Assembly (NCBI GenBank): GCA_023400335.1
Contig: JAEXFF010000077.1
Coordinates: 1 to 17,886 of the forward strand
DNA length: 17,886 nucleotides
Origin: Bacteroidota bacterium
Lineage (GTDB): Bacteria; Bacteroidota; Bacteroidia; Bacteroidales; Marinifilaceae
Reading direction: 5' to 3'
In this document: positions 6,138 to 14,289 of the stretch, piece by piece
How positions within the stretch are numbered: position 1 is the first letter of the stretch
Layout: each line of letters opens with the position of its first letter
Made by a program: the position numbers and the translations under genes
Notes under the pieces: generated by a model
Database searches by the model: none
Seen by the model: only the letters and a program-made list of their open reading frames with translations
Told to the model about the DNA's origin: nothing

Positions 6138-7811
6138 TTAAATATAGCTATTAGCCTTTTTTACAGCTTCCTGAATATTACTGCAAATATTTTCTTTACC
6201 GATTTTATATGCTAAACCGGATTTTTTCAATACCTTACGCACGGATTCATTTACTCCGGAAAGTACAACGCGTATTTTTTCCTTTTCTGACAAACGATAA
6301 AGACTTTCCAAATTATGCAAACCCGTCGTATCCATAAAAGGTACCTTACGCATTCGAATAATACGGACCTGAGGGCGATCCCCCAATACTTTCATACACT
6401 CATCGAACTTATTGGCAATCCCGAAAAAGAAAGGACCGTCGATTTCATATACTTCCACTCCCTTTTTTAAATTCAGCTTTTCTTCTTCGTGATAAATTTC
6501 GCTTTCCGAAGAAAGATCCACCTCATCTTTTACGACAGACACCTTTGTCACTTCACTCATGCGCTTCATAAATAAAAGCATAGCCAATAAAAGCCCGATC
6601 TCAATGGCTATTGTCAGATCAAATATCACCGTCAATAAAAAAGTTGTCAAAAGCACAGCCACATCCGAGCGGGAATTCCGAAGCAAAGAACGAAACGTCC
6701 GCCACTCACTCATATTATAGGCAACAATTACCAGTACTCCAGCCAGACAAGCCATCGGTATATGCTGGGTAAGAGGTCCTAAAAATAATAAGATCAGCAA
6801 TAATACGACCGCATGAATAATTCCCGCTACCGGACTACGCCCGCCATTGTTAATATTCGTCATGGTACGGGCAATAGCTCCCGTTGCCGGGATTCCGCCA
6901 AAAAAGGGCACAACCATATTAGCTACCCCTTGTGCCATTAATTCTGTATTGGAATTATGCTTATCTCCCGTCACTCCATCCGCCACTGTTGCCGAAAGCA
7001 AAGACTCTATAGCTCCCAGAATGGCAATTGTAAAGGCTGCCGGAAATAAGAAGTGAATCGTCTCCATATTCAAGGCAAGCATACTGGGCTCAGGCAAAGC
7101 CGCTTTTAGCTGAAAACGATCCCCGATTGTCTCAATCCCTGTAATTCCCAAATAATTTTTTAAAATATATACGATTCCCGTCATTACAACAATCGCAACT
7201 AAAGACCCTGGTATTTTTTTTAAAAATTTCGGTGTAAATACGATTAATACAATACTGGCTATCCCTACCACAGCCGATGCTCCATGTATACTTCCCGCAC
7301 TCCGGAAATAAGCTCCCCATTTAGGCAGAAAATCAGCAGGCATCTCCGTCATCTGCATTCCGAATAAATCTTTTATCTGAGTCGTAAAAATAGTCAAAGC
7401 TATTCCGCTTGTAAATCCGACAATAATGGGATAAGGAATAAAACGGATAACGGTCCCCAATTTCAATAGCCCCATTAATAATAAAAATATACCGGCCAAT
7501 ACAGTAGCAATAGCTAATCCTTCCATTCCGAATTCACTTATAATGCCATATACTACAATAATAAATGCCCCGGTAGGACCTCCAATCTGTACATTACTTC
7601 CCCCCAACAAAGAAATGATAAAACCAGCCATAATAGCCGTAATCAAACCCTGTTCCGGACTAACACCAGAAGCAATTCCAAAGGCAATAGCCAAAGGGAG
7701 CGCGACAATGCCGACAATAATACCGGCCATTAAATCGGAGAAAAATTTTTCTTTCGAATAATTCTTCAAACTTGTAAATAACTTAGGCTGAAAGTCCAGT
7801 CTTTTTTTCAT
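6138..7811 (-). CDS. SulP-family inorganic anion transporter with C-terminal STAS domain
   Basis: The 557-residue inner-membrane protein matches the SLC26/SulP family, whose members carry sulfate, bicarbonate or dicarboxylates, often with Na+ or H+. The membrane part covers about residues 25-425, with typical blocks: FFSDLMAGIIVGIVALPLAI (TM1), NVQIGGPTGAF (73-83, the TM3 anion-site region), PYPIIVGFTSGIA and FGGIPATGAIART. A linker of charged residues leads to a STAS domain (about 448-557) with the conserved loop RMRKVPFMDTTGLHNLE, in which DTTG is the equivalent of the anti-sigma antagonist DSSG. Length and order are normal. The gene is first in a minus-strand operon with a porin and a DUF2059 protein. 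A -7-like TATTTTTG lies at 7870-7863, 51 nt upstream. Sulfate or bicarbonate uptake is likely, but sequence alone does not separate these. Confidence 0.93.
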   Translation of the reverse strand: MKKRLDFQPKLFTSLKNYSKEKFFSDLMAGIIVGIVALPLAIAFGIASGVSPEQGLITAIMAGFIISLLGGSNVQIGGPTGAFIIVVYGIISEFGMEGLAIATVLAGIFLLLMGLLKLGTVIRFIPYPIIVGFTSGIALTIFTTQIKDLFGMQMTEMPADFLPKWGAYFRSAGSIHGASAVVGIASIVLIVFTPKFLKKIPGSLVAIVVMTGIVYILKNYLGITGIETIGDRFQLKAALPEPSMLALNMETIHFLFPAAFTIAILGAIESLLSATVADGVTGDKHNSNTELMAQGVANMVVPFFGGIPATGAIARTMTNINNGGRSPVAGIIHAVVLLLILLFLGPLTQHIPMACLAGVLVIVAYNMSEWRTFRSLLRNSRSDVAVLLTTFLLTVIFDLTIAIEIGLLLAMLLFMKRMSEVTKVSVVKDEVDLSSESEIYHEEEKLNLKKGVEVYEIDGPFFFGIANKFDECMKVLGDRPQVRIIRMRKVPFMDTTGLHNLESLYRLSEKEKIRVVLSGVNESVRKVLKKSGLAYKIGKENICSNIQEAVKKANSYI

Positions 7812-7862
7812 ACCAAAATTTCAATATTTAGCACGTTTTTTCCTATCTGTCAGAATAAGTCA

Positions 7863-7870
7863 CAAAAATA
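7863..7870 (-). promoter_or_regulatory. Predicted -7 box for the SulP-porin-DUF2059 operon
   Basis: The minus strand reads TATTTTTG, matching TAnnTTTG, 51 nt before the SulP ATG. It lies in the 241-nt AT-rich region shared with the divergent LUD gene. No better candidate was seen on this strand. Confidence 0.35.
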
Positions 7871-8011
7871 GTTAAAAAATACTTAAATAAAGTCATTTAT
7901 ACCTTAAAAAATTGCGTTCCTCTCTTTACGTACTCAAAGCAAGCCCCGGACCGCTATTTTCTATAAATTCTCACTCCTTTTTTCCCCGTAAAATTCAGTT
8001 TTTTATATTTC

Positions 8012-8045
8012 TTTGCCCTTCTCTTCAATATGTTCATTACCTTTG
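8012..8045 (+). promoter_or_regulatory. Predicted promoter of the LUD gene
   Basis: TTTG at 8012-8015 and TACCTTTG at 8038-8045 are spaced 22 nt apart and resemble the Bacteroidota -33/-7 pair. The -7 box ends 7 nt before the ATG at 8053, so transcription would begin almost at that codon. If the promoter is real, either the mRNA is nearly leaderless or translation starts at the ATG at 8062. Confidence 0.45.
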
Positions 8046-8052
8046 TCCGAAA

Positions 8053-8697
8053 ATGAAACTCATGGACTTATCTATTGTAGAGAACACAATAAAAGCTTTG
8101 AAAAATAATAATTTTGAAGTTTTTCCGGCCGCTAATACTGAAGAAGCCCGGGCTATTTTTTTCAAAGAAATATTTACAGTATTACAACCTGCTACAGTGA
8201 GCTGGGGCGATTCCCAAACGCTGGAATCTACCCGTATTCTCTCCGAATTGGAAAAAAATCCGGAAGTGACCTTAATCCGGACATTCGGAGCAGGAATGAG
8301 CCGTACCCAGAAAATATATTGGCGCCGTCAGGCTCTCCTCTCAGATCTGTTCCTCGCCGGCACGAATGCCATTACTCAGAAAGGGCAGTTAGTCAATCTG
8401 GATATGATGGGCAACCGAGTCGGAGGCATTACTTTCGGTCCTAAACATGTCGTGCTTTTCATCGGGATAAATAAGATCGTCCCGGATTTGGAAACAGCTA
8501 TGCAACGCATTCGAACCTGGACGGCCCCTCAGAATATATTGCGTCACGAAGGATTCAATACTCCCTGCCGGAAAACCGGAACCTGCATGGATTGCCGCAG
8601 TCCCCACCGCATCTGCAATACCTGGACAATTACTGAAAAATCCTGGCCTGCTGGAAGAATAAATATTATTTTGATTAAAGAAGAATCAGGAATATAA
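8053..8697 (+). CDS. LUD-domain protein (LutC/YkgG-like) with a C-terminal Cys cluster
   Basis: A 214-residue protein of the LUD family, named for lactate utilisation, where LutC partners the Fe-S proteins LutA and LutB. Visible family features are ATVSWGDSQTL (47-57), RTQKIYWRRQALLSDLFLAGTNAIT (84-108), the glycine motif MMGNRVGGITFGP (118-130) and HVVLFIGINKIV. The C-terminus has Cys172, Cys178, Cys181 and Cys188 in a CX5CX2CX6C arrangement (TPCRKTGTCMDC...ICN), suited to binding zinc or an Fe-S cluster; that is inference. No lutA or lutB homologue is adjacent, so a role in lactate oxidation is not supported by context. An in-frame TTG at 7912 would add 47 residues across the predicted promoter and was not used. 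Met4 (8062) is a plausible alternative start. An MFS gene follows 70 nt downstream. Confidence 0.87.
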   Translation: MKLMDLSIVENTIKALKNNNFEVFPAANTEEARAIFFKEIFTVLQPATVSWGDSQTLESTRILSELEKNPEVTLIRTFGAGMSRTQKIYWRRQALLSDLFLAGTNAITQKGQLVNLDMMGNRVGGITFGPKHVVLFIGINKIVPDLETAMQRIRTWTAPQNILRHEGFNTPCRKTGTCMDCRSPHRICNTWTITEKSWPAGRINIILIKEESGI

Positions 8698-8767
8698 GAA
8701 AAATTAAATCCATTAAAAATGTTTCTCTTCCCCATCGAAAGAACCGAATGACTGCAGGAAAATCCAT

Positions 8768-10051
8768 ATGAAGACGACCCGAGGAGTATTTGACAAGCCT
8801 AAAGAACTGACTGACCGTATTCTGGTTTCTTTAAAGTCCCGCAATTTCAGGCTTTATTTCGGAGGAATGTGCATTTCTTTAGTTGGCACCTGGATGCAAC
8901 AACTTGCCATGAGTTGGATGGCCTATAAACTGACAGGCTCTGTTCTCTTTTTAGCAGGTATTTCGTTTATGACTCAAATTCCAATACTCCTGATTACCCC
9001 CTTTGCCAGTGTCTTTGCCGATCGCTTCAACAGGCATCATATTTTACTTCTCACTCAATCTCTATCCGCTGTACAAGCTTTACTTCTGGCTTGGTTAACT
9101 TTTAACGGAGCAATTGAAATCTGGCATCTCATGGCGCTCAGTCTGTTTTTGGGAGTAATCAACGCTTTGGATAATCCTACCCGTCAGGCTTTTTATCCCG
9201 GCCTGGTTGCACCTGAGCATTTAAATAATGCCATCGCTCTTAATTCTACGGTCATCAATGGTTCCCGTCTTGTCGGACCGGCTATCGGAGGTATTGTCAT
9301 CGGTTTTGGCGGAGAAATGTTTTGTTTTTTACTGAATGGGTTAAGTTACCTGGGAGTAATCATAGCTTTATTAAGAATGCATTTGCCCATACAGCATTCC
9401 CGGAAAACCCGCCTCACTGTTTTTACCGACTTAAATGAAGGTTTTTGTTACGTGGCTACCCAGCTTCCGATTCGTTCTCTTTTATTATTGATGGCCATTG
9501 TCAGCTTCTTCGGCCTGCCACTTGTTACTTTTATTCCGGCCTATGTCAACGATATCCTAAACGGAGAAAGCAAAATGCTGGGGTACTTATTGTCCTGTAT
9601 CGGGTTGGGTTCCTTAACAGCCGCCATCACACTGGCTGCCCGTAAAACGATTGCCGGATTAGAAAGGCTGATTACCATCAACACATTCCTACTAGGCGCG
9701 TCTTTAAGTTCATTGGCCTTTATCCACACGCCATTTTTAGCTGCCGCCATACTTATATCCGCCGGATTCTCTATTATTATGACAGTGGCTTCTATCAACA
9801 GTCTTTTACAAGCATTGGCTGAAGAAGATAAACGTGGACGGGTAATGGGTTATCTGGCTATGACGTTTACCGGTATATCTCCTCTGGGAGGTATACTGTT
9901 AGGTTATCTGGAAAAATACGCCGGTTTGCCGGTTATTATACTTCTTTCAGGCATGACATGTACTCTCGCAGGAGCCACATTTGAATATTACCGGCCCCTT
10001 ATTTACAAATACAGTCGTCCCATTCTTTTGCGAAAAGGGATTATAAAATAA
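8768..10051 (+). CDS. MFS transporter, EntS/MFS_3-type exporter
   Basis: A 427-residue polytopic inner-membrane transporter. The N-terminus carries the pattern typical of this exporter subgroup: SRNFRLYFGGMCISLVGTWMQ (24-44), then LAMSWMAYKLTGS (46-58). The cytoplasmic loop between helices 2 and 3 has ADRFNRHHILL (84-94), the MFS motif A equivalent. DNPTRQAFYPGLV (135-147) and NNAIALNSTVINGSRLVGPAIGG (153-175) are strongly conserved in MFS_3 proteins related to the enterobactin exporter EntS. About 10-12 hydrophobic segments are visible. The substrate is unknown; members export siderophores, macrolides or other small molecules by proton antiport. AGGAAAA lies 8 nt upstream of the ATG. It may be co-transcribed with the LUD gene. 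Its stop is only 7 nt from the convergent DUF58 stop, leaving no room for a terminator between them. Confidence 0.9.
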   Translation: MKTTRGVFDKPKELTDRILVSLKSRNFRLYFGGMCISLVGTWMQQLAMSWMAYKLTGSVLFLAGISFMTQIPILLITPFASVFADRFNRHHILLLTQSLSAVQALLLAWLTFNGAIEIWHLMALSLFLGVINALDNPTRQAFYPGLVAPEHLNNAIALNSTVINGSRLVGPAIGGIVIGFGGEMFCFLLNGLSYLGVIIALLRMHLPIQHSRKTRLTVFTDLNEGFCYVATQLPIRSLLLLMAIVSFFGLPLVTFIPAYVNDILNGESKMLGYLLSCIGLGSLTAAITLAARKTIAGLERLITINTFLLGASLSSLAFIHTPFLAAAILISAGFSIIMTVASINSLLQALAEEDKRGRVMGYLAMTFTGISPLGGILLGYLEKYAGLPVIILLSGMTCTLAGATFEYYRPLIYKYSRPILLRKGIIK

Positions 10052-10058
10052 CGGCCAA

Positions 10059-11387
10059 TCAAATCACATTCTTTTCCTTTAACTTCAGATAAGCATTTAT
10101 AACGCCCACGGATAAGTCTTCCGGCCGACTCAACAATGCCAGAATACCTTGCTGACGCAAGGTCCGTACAATACGCTGCTTTTCTGCCATGAATTCCATT
10201 GCTATTGTTTGAAAATAAATATCGTATACGCTTTTATTGGCGTTTTCCATAACTTCCCGTATTTCTGAATTCTCAAATAACACCACTAAAAGCAGATGTT
10301 TTTGTGTCAATCTGTGCAGTACAGGTAATTGTCTTTCCAATGCAGCCATACTTTCGAAATTTGTAAATAAAATCAATAAACTACGGGTCTGTACCGAGCG
10401 GTTAACAGCAACATACATCTGTTCAAAATCCGATTCCAGAAAATAAGTCTGCTGCTTATAAAGAGCCTCATTAATCTGTCTCAACTGTCCGCCCCGGTTA
10501 TCGGATTTTATAAAAACATCGGACGTGTTTGAAAATGTATATAAACCGGCCCGGTCCCCTTTTTTCAAAATCACATCCGACAAAGCCAGGACCGCATTTA
10601 TTGCATAATCCAACATTGTCATCTCCCGGAAAGGGAATTGCATCGTACGGCCTTTATCCAATAAGCAATAAATAGATTGAGCCCTCTCATCCGTATAAGA
10701 ATTGACCATTAAACGGTTACACTTTGCCGTAGCTTTCCAATTGACCCGGCGGGGATCATCTCCCCATACATAGGGTTTTATCTGATCAAAAGAAGTACTG
10801 ATTCCTACGAAACGGACTTGTTTATCTCCTGCATTTTGGCGGGCACCCATAGCCCTTAATTCATACTTTCTCATTTCAGCAAAAGCGGGATAAACAGCAA
10901 CTTTAGCTTCCTCTCCCAAAGAAAAACGACGTTCAACCAATCCCCAAACAGTAGAAACAAATACGCGAATCCTGCCAAATTCATATTCTCCCCTCCTTAC
11001 CGGATGGAGACTGTAACACAGAATTTGTTTTTCCTCACTTTCCAATTTACATTTTTCCGTTAAAGTGCGTATCTGAAAAGGAAACGGAATCTCATCCATT
11101 ACCCGTAAATATACCGTCCACCGGTACTTGTTCTGTAAGACAATTTTCACCTGATTATCTTCCCCGTTAGAAAATTTATCAGCCATTTCTCTGCTTCCGC
11201 ATACACTCCCTCTTGCCGTAAATAATAGTAAAATATCCATTACAGTCCATATCCCCAACGCCCCTATTAATCCTAAAACACCCCAGTAAAGAACAGGGAA
11301 AACAAAAGCCATAACCAAAGCCAGTACCCCAAGTATACATAAGGCAAAAAAACGCGGCGGTAAATATAACTCCCGAAATAATTTCAC
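10059..11387 (-). CDS. DUF58-domain protein (degenerate vWA type), MoxR partner
   Basis: The 442-residue protein starts at a GTG (11387). Two N-terminal membrane helices (about 13-31 and 33-56) are followed by a beta-rich region and the DUF58 signature KPYVWGDDPRRVNWKATAK (204-222). Behind it comes a vWA-like fold beginning SIYCLLDKGRTM (238-249), where a true metal-binding vWA would read DxSxS; here it is DKGRT, so metal binding is probably altered or lost. The C-terminal part (LLILFTNFES, HLLLVVLFENSEI) fits the alternating strands of that fold. DUF58 proteins are nearly always encoded beside a MoxR ATPase, as here, 44 nt downstream of its stop. Topology puts the vWA-like domain on the cytoplasmic side, where it can meet MoxR. 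It is the last gene of the six-gene operon. Its molecular role is unproven. Confidence 0.92.
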   Translation of the reverse strand: MKLFRELYLPPRFFALCILGVLALVMAFVFPVLYWGVLGLIGALGIWTVMDILLLFTARGSVCGSREMADKFSNGEDNQVKIVLQNKYRWTVYLRVMDEIPFPFQIRTLTEKCKLESEEKQILCYSLHPVRRGEYEFGRIRVFVSTVWGLVERRFSLGEEAKVAVYPAFAEMRKYELRAMGARQNAGDKQVRFVGISTSFDQIKPYVWGDDPRRVNWKATAKCNRLMVNSYTDERAQSIYCLLDKGRTMQFPFREMTMLDYAINAVLALSDVILKKGDRAGLYTFSNTSDVFIKSDNRGGQLRQINEALYKQQTYFLESDFEQMYVAVNRSVQTRSLLILFTNFESMAALERQLPVLHRLTQKHLLLVVLFENSEIREVMENANKSVYDIYFQTIAMEFMAEKQRIVRTLRQQGILALLSRPEDLSVGVINAYLKLKEKNVI

Positions 11388-11431
11388 TTTCTACAGAATT
11401 TGAATAATATCCTCTTTTCGTACCCGGGATT

Positions 11432-12424
11432 TTAACGGGGCACTTCTACTTTAGCGACCAACTGAGTAATAACCTGATCCACAGAAACCCCTTCCAGTTC
11501 TCTTTCTGCCGACAATTGTATTCTATGCCGGAAAACAGGTAAGGCCAGGTGTATAATATCTTCCGGGATTACGAAATCTCTCCCCTGCAATGCAGCATAA
11601 GCCTTTGCCCCTTTCATCAATGCTATCGAAGCCCGCGGAGAGGCACCCAAATAAAGCCATCCATTTTCCCGGGTCATCCGCACTAACTGGACGATATACC
11701 CTTTGATCTTTTCATCTACCCGGACGTGCATTACCTGTTCTCTCAATGTTTTTAAATCCTCAGCCCCCAATACAGGAACCCATTTTTCCCAATTTACAAT
11801 ATTCCCCGAATCGTGCAAACGAAGTATCTGCAACTCTTCTTCAAAAGCAGGATATCCAACGGAAATCTTAAAAATAAAGCGGTCCAGTTGTGCCTCCGGC
11901 AAACGATAGGTACCTTCATGCTCTATCGGATTCTGAGTCGCTATAACCAGAAAAGGATAATCTATCTTATACTCCTTCCCGTCATTTGTCACCTGCCTCT
12001 CCTCCATCACTTCAAACAATGCCGCCTGTGTCTTTGCCGGAGAACGATTGATTTCATCCACCAATAAGATATTCGTAAAAACAGGACCTTTCCGGTATTC
12101 GAATTGTCCGGTTGAAGGCATGAACACTGAAGTTCCCAAAACATCACTTGGCATCAAATCGGGCGTAAACTGGATACGGCAAAAATCCGCATCAATTAAA
12201 CGGGACAATACCTTAGCCATCAATGTTTTTGCTACACCGGGTACCCCTTCTACCAACACATGCCCATCCGCTAATATCGCCGTCAAGAGTAAGTCGACCC
12301 ATTCCTGCTGACCGACAATTACTTTTGCGATTTCTCCCCGTAATGAATCCAGTTTATTCTTTAAAAGAGTAAAATCGATACGGGATTCAAAATTTATGTT
12401 TATTTCCTCCTGCTCAGTTTTCAT
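11432..12424 (-). CDS. MoxR-family AAA+ ATPase
   Basis: A 330-residue cytosolic AAA+ protein of the MoxR clade, thought to act as a chaperone that remodels or activates partner protein complexes using ATP. Seen in order: an N-terminal helix with EIAKVIVGQQEWVDLLL (31-47, the conserved VGQ), Walker A GVPGVAKT (60-67), RIQFTPDLMPSDVLG (83-97), Walker B NILLVDEINRSP (118-129, Asp123-Glu124), sensor 1 IATQNPIEHEGTYRLPEAQLDRF (161-183) with the Arg-finger position Arg182, and a C-terminal lid with SPRASIALMKGAKAYA. All catalytic residues are present. The start ATG overlaps the stop of the DUF4350 gene as ATGA (12424-12421), so translation is probably coupled. The DUF58 gene follows. It is the energy-supplying member of this membrane-protein cluster. 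Confidence 0.97.
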   Translation of the reverse strand: MKTEQEEININFESRIDFTLLKNKLDSLRGEIAKVIVGQQEWVDLLLTAILADGHVLVEGVPGVAKTLMAKVLSRLIDADFCRIQFTPDLMPSDVLGTSVFMPSTGQFEYRKGPVFTNILLVDEINRSPAKTQAALFEVMEERQVTNDGKEYKIDYPFLVIATQNPIEHEGTYRLPEAQLDRFIFKISVGYPAFEEELQILRLHDSGNIVNWEKWVPVLGAEDLKTLREQVMHVRVDEKIKGYIVQLVRMTRENGWLYLGASPRASIALMKGAKAYAALQGRDFVIPEDIIHLALPVFRHRIQLSAERELEGVSVDQVITQLVAKVEVPR

Positions 12425-13590
12425 ATTTTATTTTTTTCATTAAATAATTCCAATAATTGTATTAATTTTTTTAATCCGGGCTCATTTATATGTTCCGTTT
12501 CCTGGATAGTGATAATCAACCGAATCAGTTTTTCAACCTTTTCTTCCTCTATGCCGGATCGTTGGGCAAGGTCCGAAATAAAAGACTCATCCAATTTTCC
12601 TGTATCCAGTTTATATTTTACAGTTGTTTCATTCAGAAAAAAACTAATCCGTTTCAAAGCTATCCGGTAATGATCCTGCTGTTTGTAATACAACGAACTG
12701 ACAGCTGCAATAAACTCCAATGACTTATTTTCGGGAGGTTCAATTACAGGCATCGCCCGCTGTTCCCGTTTACAACGGAACAAAACGTATAAGATTCCAC
12801 ATACTACTATCAAATACAAAGCTCCTTTTAAGGCAGGGTAACGGATTATTACCCGGAACGGACTTTCGCCTCCTTCCGGTCCGGCAATTTTATACTCATC
12901 CCATATCACATTTACCCGGGCAGGTAAAACCGACAATGCCTTATAATAATATTCCCCCTGCTCTGCTTCCAGAACATGGTAATTCGTAAAAGCATGAGGG
13001 TTTAAGTTAAGAAATATCTGTCCCCTTCCATAATTCAATTGGACAAAATCAGGACGCTTTTTTTCCGTTACAGTCCCCCAAACTTTTCCTTCGAAGTCCT
13101 CTTGTAACTCAAAATAAGCGACAAAACGTTTTCGGAATAAATACTGCTGACCGGCTGTATCCACCTTTAACTGATGTTTCTGTTCCTCATAATCACCTTC
13201 CAGTTTTAAATGGAATAAGGAGAGTAAAGTATCGGGTATCTGTAATGCAGCAATAAATAAATAATTCCCCTTTTCCACAAAGTTCAGCAAATCTTCCATT
13301 TCCGCCGGATCCGTTTGAAATCCGTAATCGATAAATACATAAGCCGAAGGATAAAGGGTATCTTTACGCCGGAGCCGCTCAGTTACCGGCCTACGCGAAA
13401 TCTCAACCTTTCCTTCCGGAAAAAGATAAGGTAAACTTTTACCGGCAATGTATGTTCCAAACGGTATTTTATCGTTTACCGAAAAAGTCTCTGTCCAATC
13501 AACAGTGGCCGGCCGGTTTGTTTCATACCAAACATAAAACAACACTATACCGGTCATCATAAAAAGGTAGATGTAAATTTTCAATTTCAT
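12421..13590 (-). CDS. DUF4350-domain membrane protein
   Basis: The 389-residue protein begins MKLKIYIYLFMMTGIVLFYVWYE, an N-terminal membrane anchor. An extracytoplasmic domain (about 30-250) follows, including DWTETFSVNDKIPFGTYIAGKSLPYLF, the phrase YPSAYVFIDYGF and a stretch LLNFVEKGNYLFIAA. This is the DUF4350 pattern, a GATase-like alpha/beta fold in which a short Phe/Gly-rich loop replaces catalytic residues. A second membrane helix lies around residues 255-275 (GALYLIVVCGILYVLF). The C-terminal cytoplasmic region contains KSLEFIAAVSSLYYKQQDHYRIALKRI, a helical segment. The gene sits between DUF4129 and MoxR with 4-nt ATGA overlaps on both sides, so all three are translationally coupled. 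DUF4350 proteins occur beside MoxR/DUF58 in several phyla; function unknown. Confidence 0.83.
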   Translation of the reverse strand: MKLKIYIYLFMMTGIVLFYVWYETNRPATVDWTETFSVNDKIPFGTYIAGKSLPYLFPEGKVEISRRPVTERLRRKDTLYPSAYVFIDYGFQTDPAEMEDLLNFVEKGNYLFIAALQIPDTLLSLFHLKLEGDYEEQKHQLKVDTAGQQYLFRKRFVAYFELQEDFEGKVWGTVTEKKRPDFVQLNYGRGQIFLNLNPHAFTNYHVLEAEQGEYYYKALSVLPARVNVIWDEYKIAGPEGGESPFRVIIRYPALKGALYLIVVCGILYVLFRCKREQRAMPVIEPPENKSLEFIAAVSSLYYKQQDHYRIALKRISFFLNETTVKYKLDTGKLDESFISDLAQRSGIEEEKVEKLIRLIITIQETEHINEPGLKKLIQLLELFNEKNKI

Positions 13591-14276
13591 TCCTCTATCT
13601 CCTTTTCAAACCCTAGGAAACAATCACGTATCTGTGGGTAAACCTCCTCATCGATTTCAAAATCCCCATAACAAACACAATCAAAAACAGTAGAAAGACG
13701 CTGGAAAGCCTTCTTTTTTTCCAAGGGAATCTCCCTGAGATAGGAAGCATTTGTCTTGTATAAATCCCAATGTATCAGTCCTTTTTCATTCAATAAAAAC
13801 AATACATTTAAATAATGAATTCTTACAGCACTTTTATAATTCCCTGCTTTTAAAGCTTCTTCCAACCGTCTCCGGAATCTGTCCGGATCGGAAAATAAAG
13901 CAGTATCTAAAGTTTCTTCTTTAAATTTTTTCTCTTTTTGTCCCCATGGAGATATTACGCCTGCTTTCACCATAAGGTATAAAGCATAAATAAGACAGCT
14001 AACAACCAGCATTTTCAACAAGAATCCCAAAACATCTGCCGTAGTTTCAGCCGGTAGCCCACCGAAAAGATCCGCCAGCCAACGTATCATACGCTTTCCC
14101 CAAGGATTATCTTCCACAATTTCCGTATAATTAAATGCCGGCTCAGCACGGAATTTTTCAACAAAAGCATTTCCCGGCGAACGTATTTCATAGAGAGAAT
14201 CCCTCGCCGGTCCGCCAAATAAAGGGAGCATGATGCAACAGAAAATAAACGTCCAACTCCCGTATCGGAAAGTCAT
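13587..14276 (-). CDS. DUF4129-domain membrane protein
   Basis: With ATG at 14276 the protein has 229 residues. A hydrophobic N-terminus (WTFIFCCIMLPLFGG) acts as signal peptide or anchor. It is followed by a short extracytoplasmic region rich in aromatic and charged residues, one clear membrane helix (VLGFLLKMLVVSCLIYALYLMV), then a cytoplasmic C-terminal domain. That domain holds the DUF4129 hallmarks: a helical repeat starting RRRLEEALKAGNYKSAVRIHYLNVLFLL, a TNASYLREI phrase, and VFDCVCYGDFEID near the end. A GTG at 14306 would add 10 residues and overlap the upstream gene by 17 nt; both starts are possible, and I favour ATG for its codon. The stop overlaps the DUF4350 ATG. Such proteins are usual companions of MoxR/DUF58; role unknown. 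Confidence 0.8.
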   Translation of the reverse strand: MTFRYGSWTFIFCCIMLPLFGGPARDSLYEIRSPGNAFVEKFRAEPAFNYTEIVEDNPWGKRMIRWLADLFGGLPAETTADVLGFLLKMLVVSCLIYALYLMVKAGVISPWGQKEKKFKEETLDTALFSDPDRFRRRLEEALKAGNYKSAVRIHYLNVLFLLNEKGLIHWDLYKTNASYLREIPLEKKKAFQRLSTVFDCVCYGDFEIDEEVYPQIRDCFLGFEKEIEE

Positions 14277-14289
14277 TTTTAAACTTTTC

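Noticed and set aside
7912..8052. Extension of the LUD gene to an in-frame TTG at 7912
   Set aside because: The extra 47 codons run through the intergenic region and the predicted promoter, use a rare start codon and show no LUD-like residues.
10651..10686. Functional MIDAS metal site in the DUF58 protein
   Set aside because: The site reads DKGRT rather than DxSxS, so a normal vWA metal site cannot be claimed.
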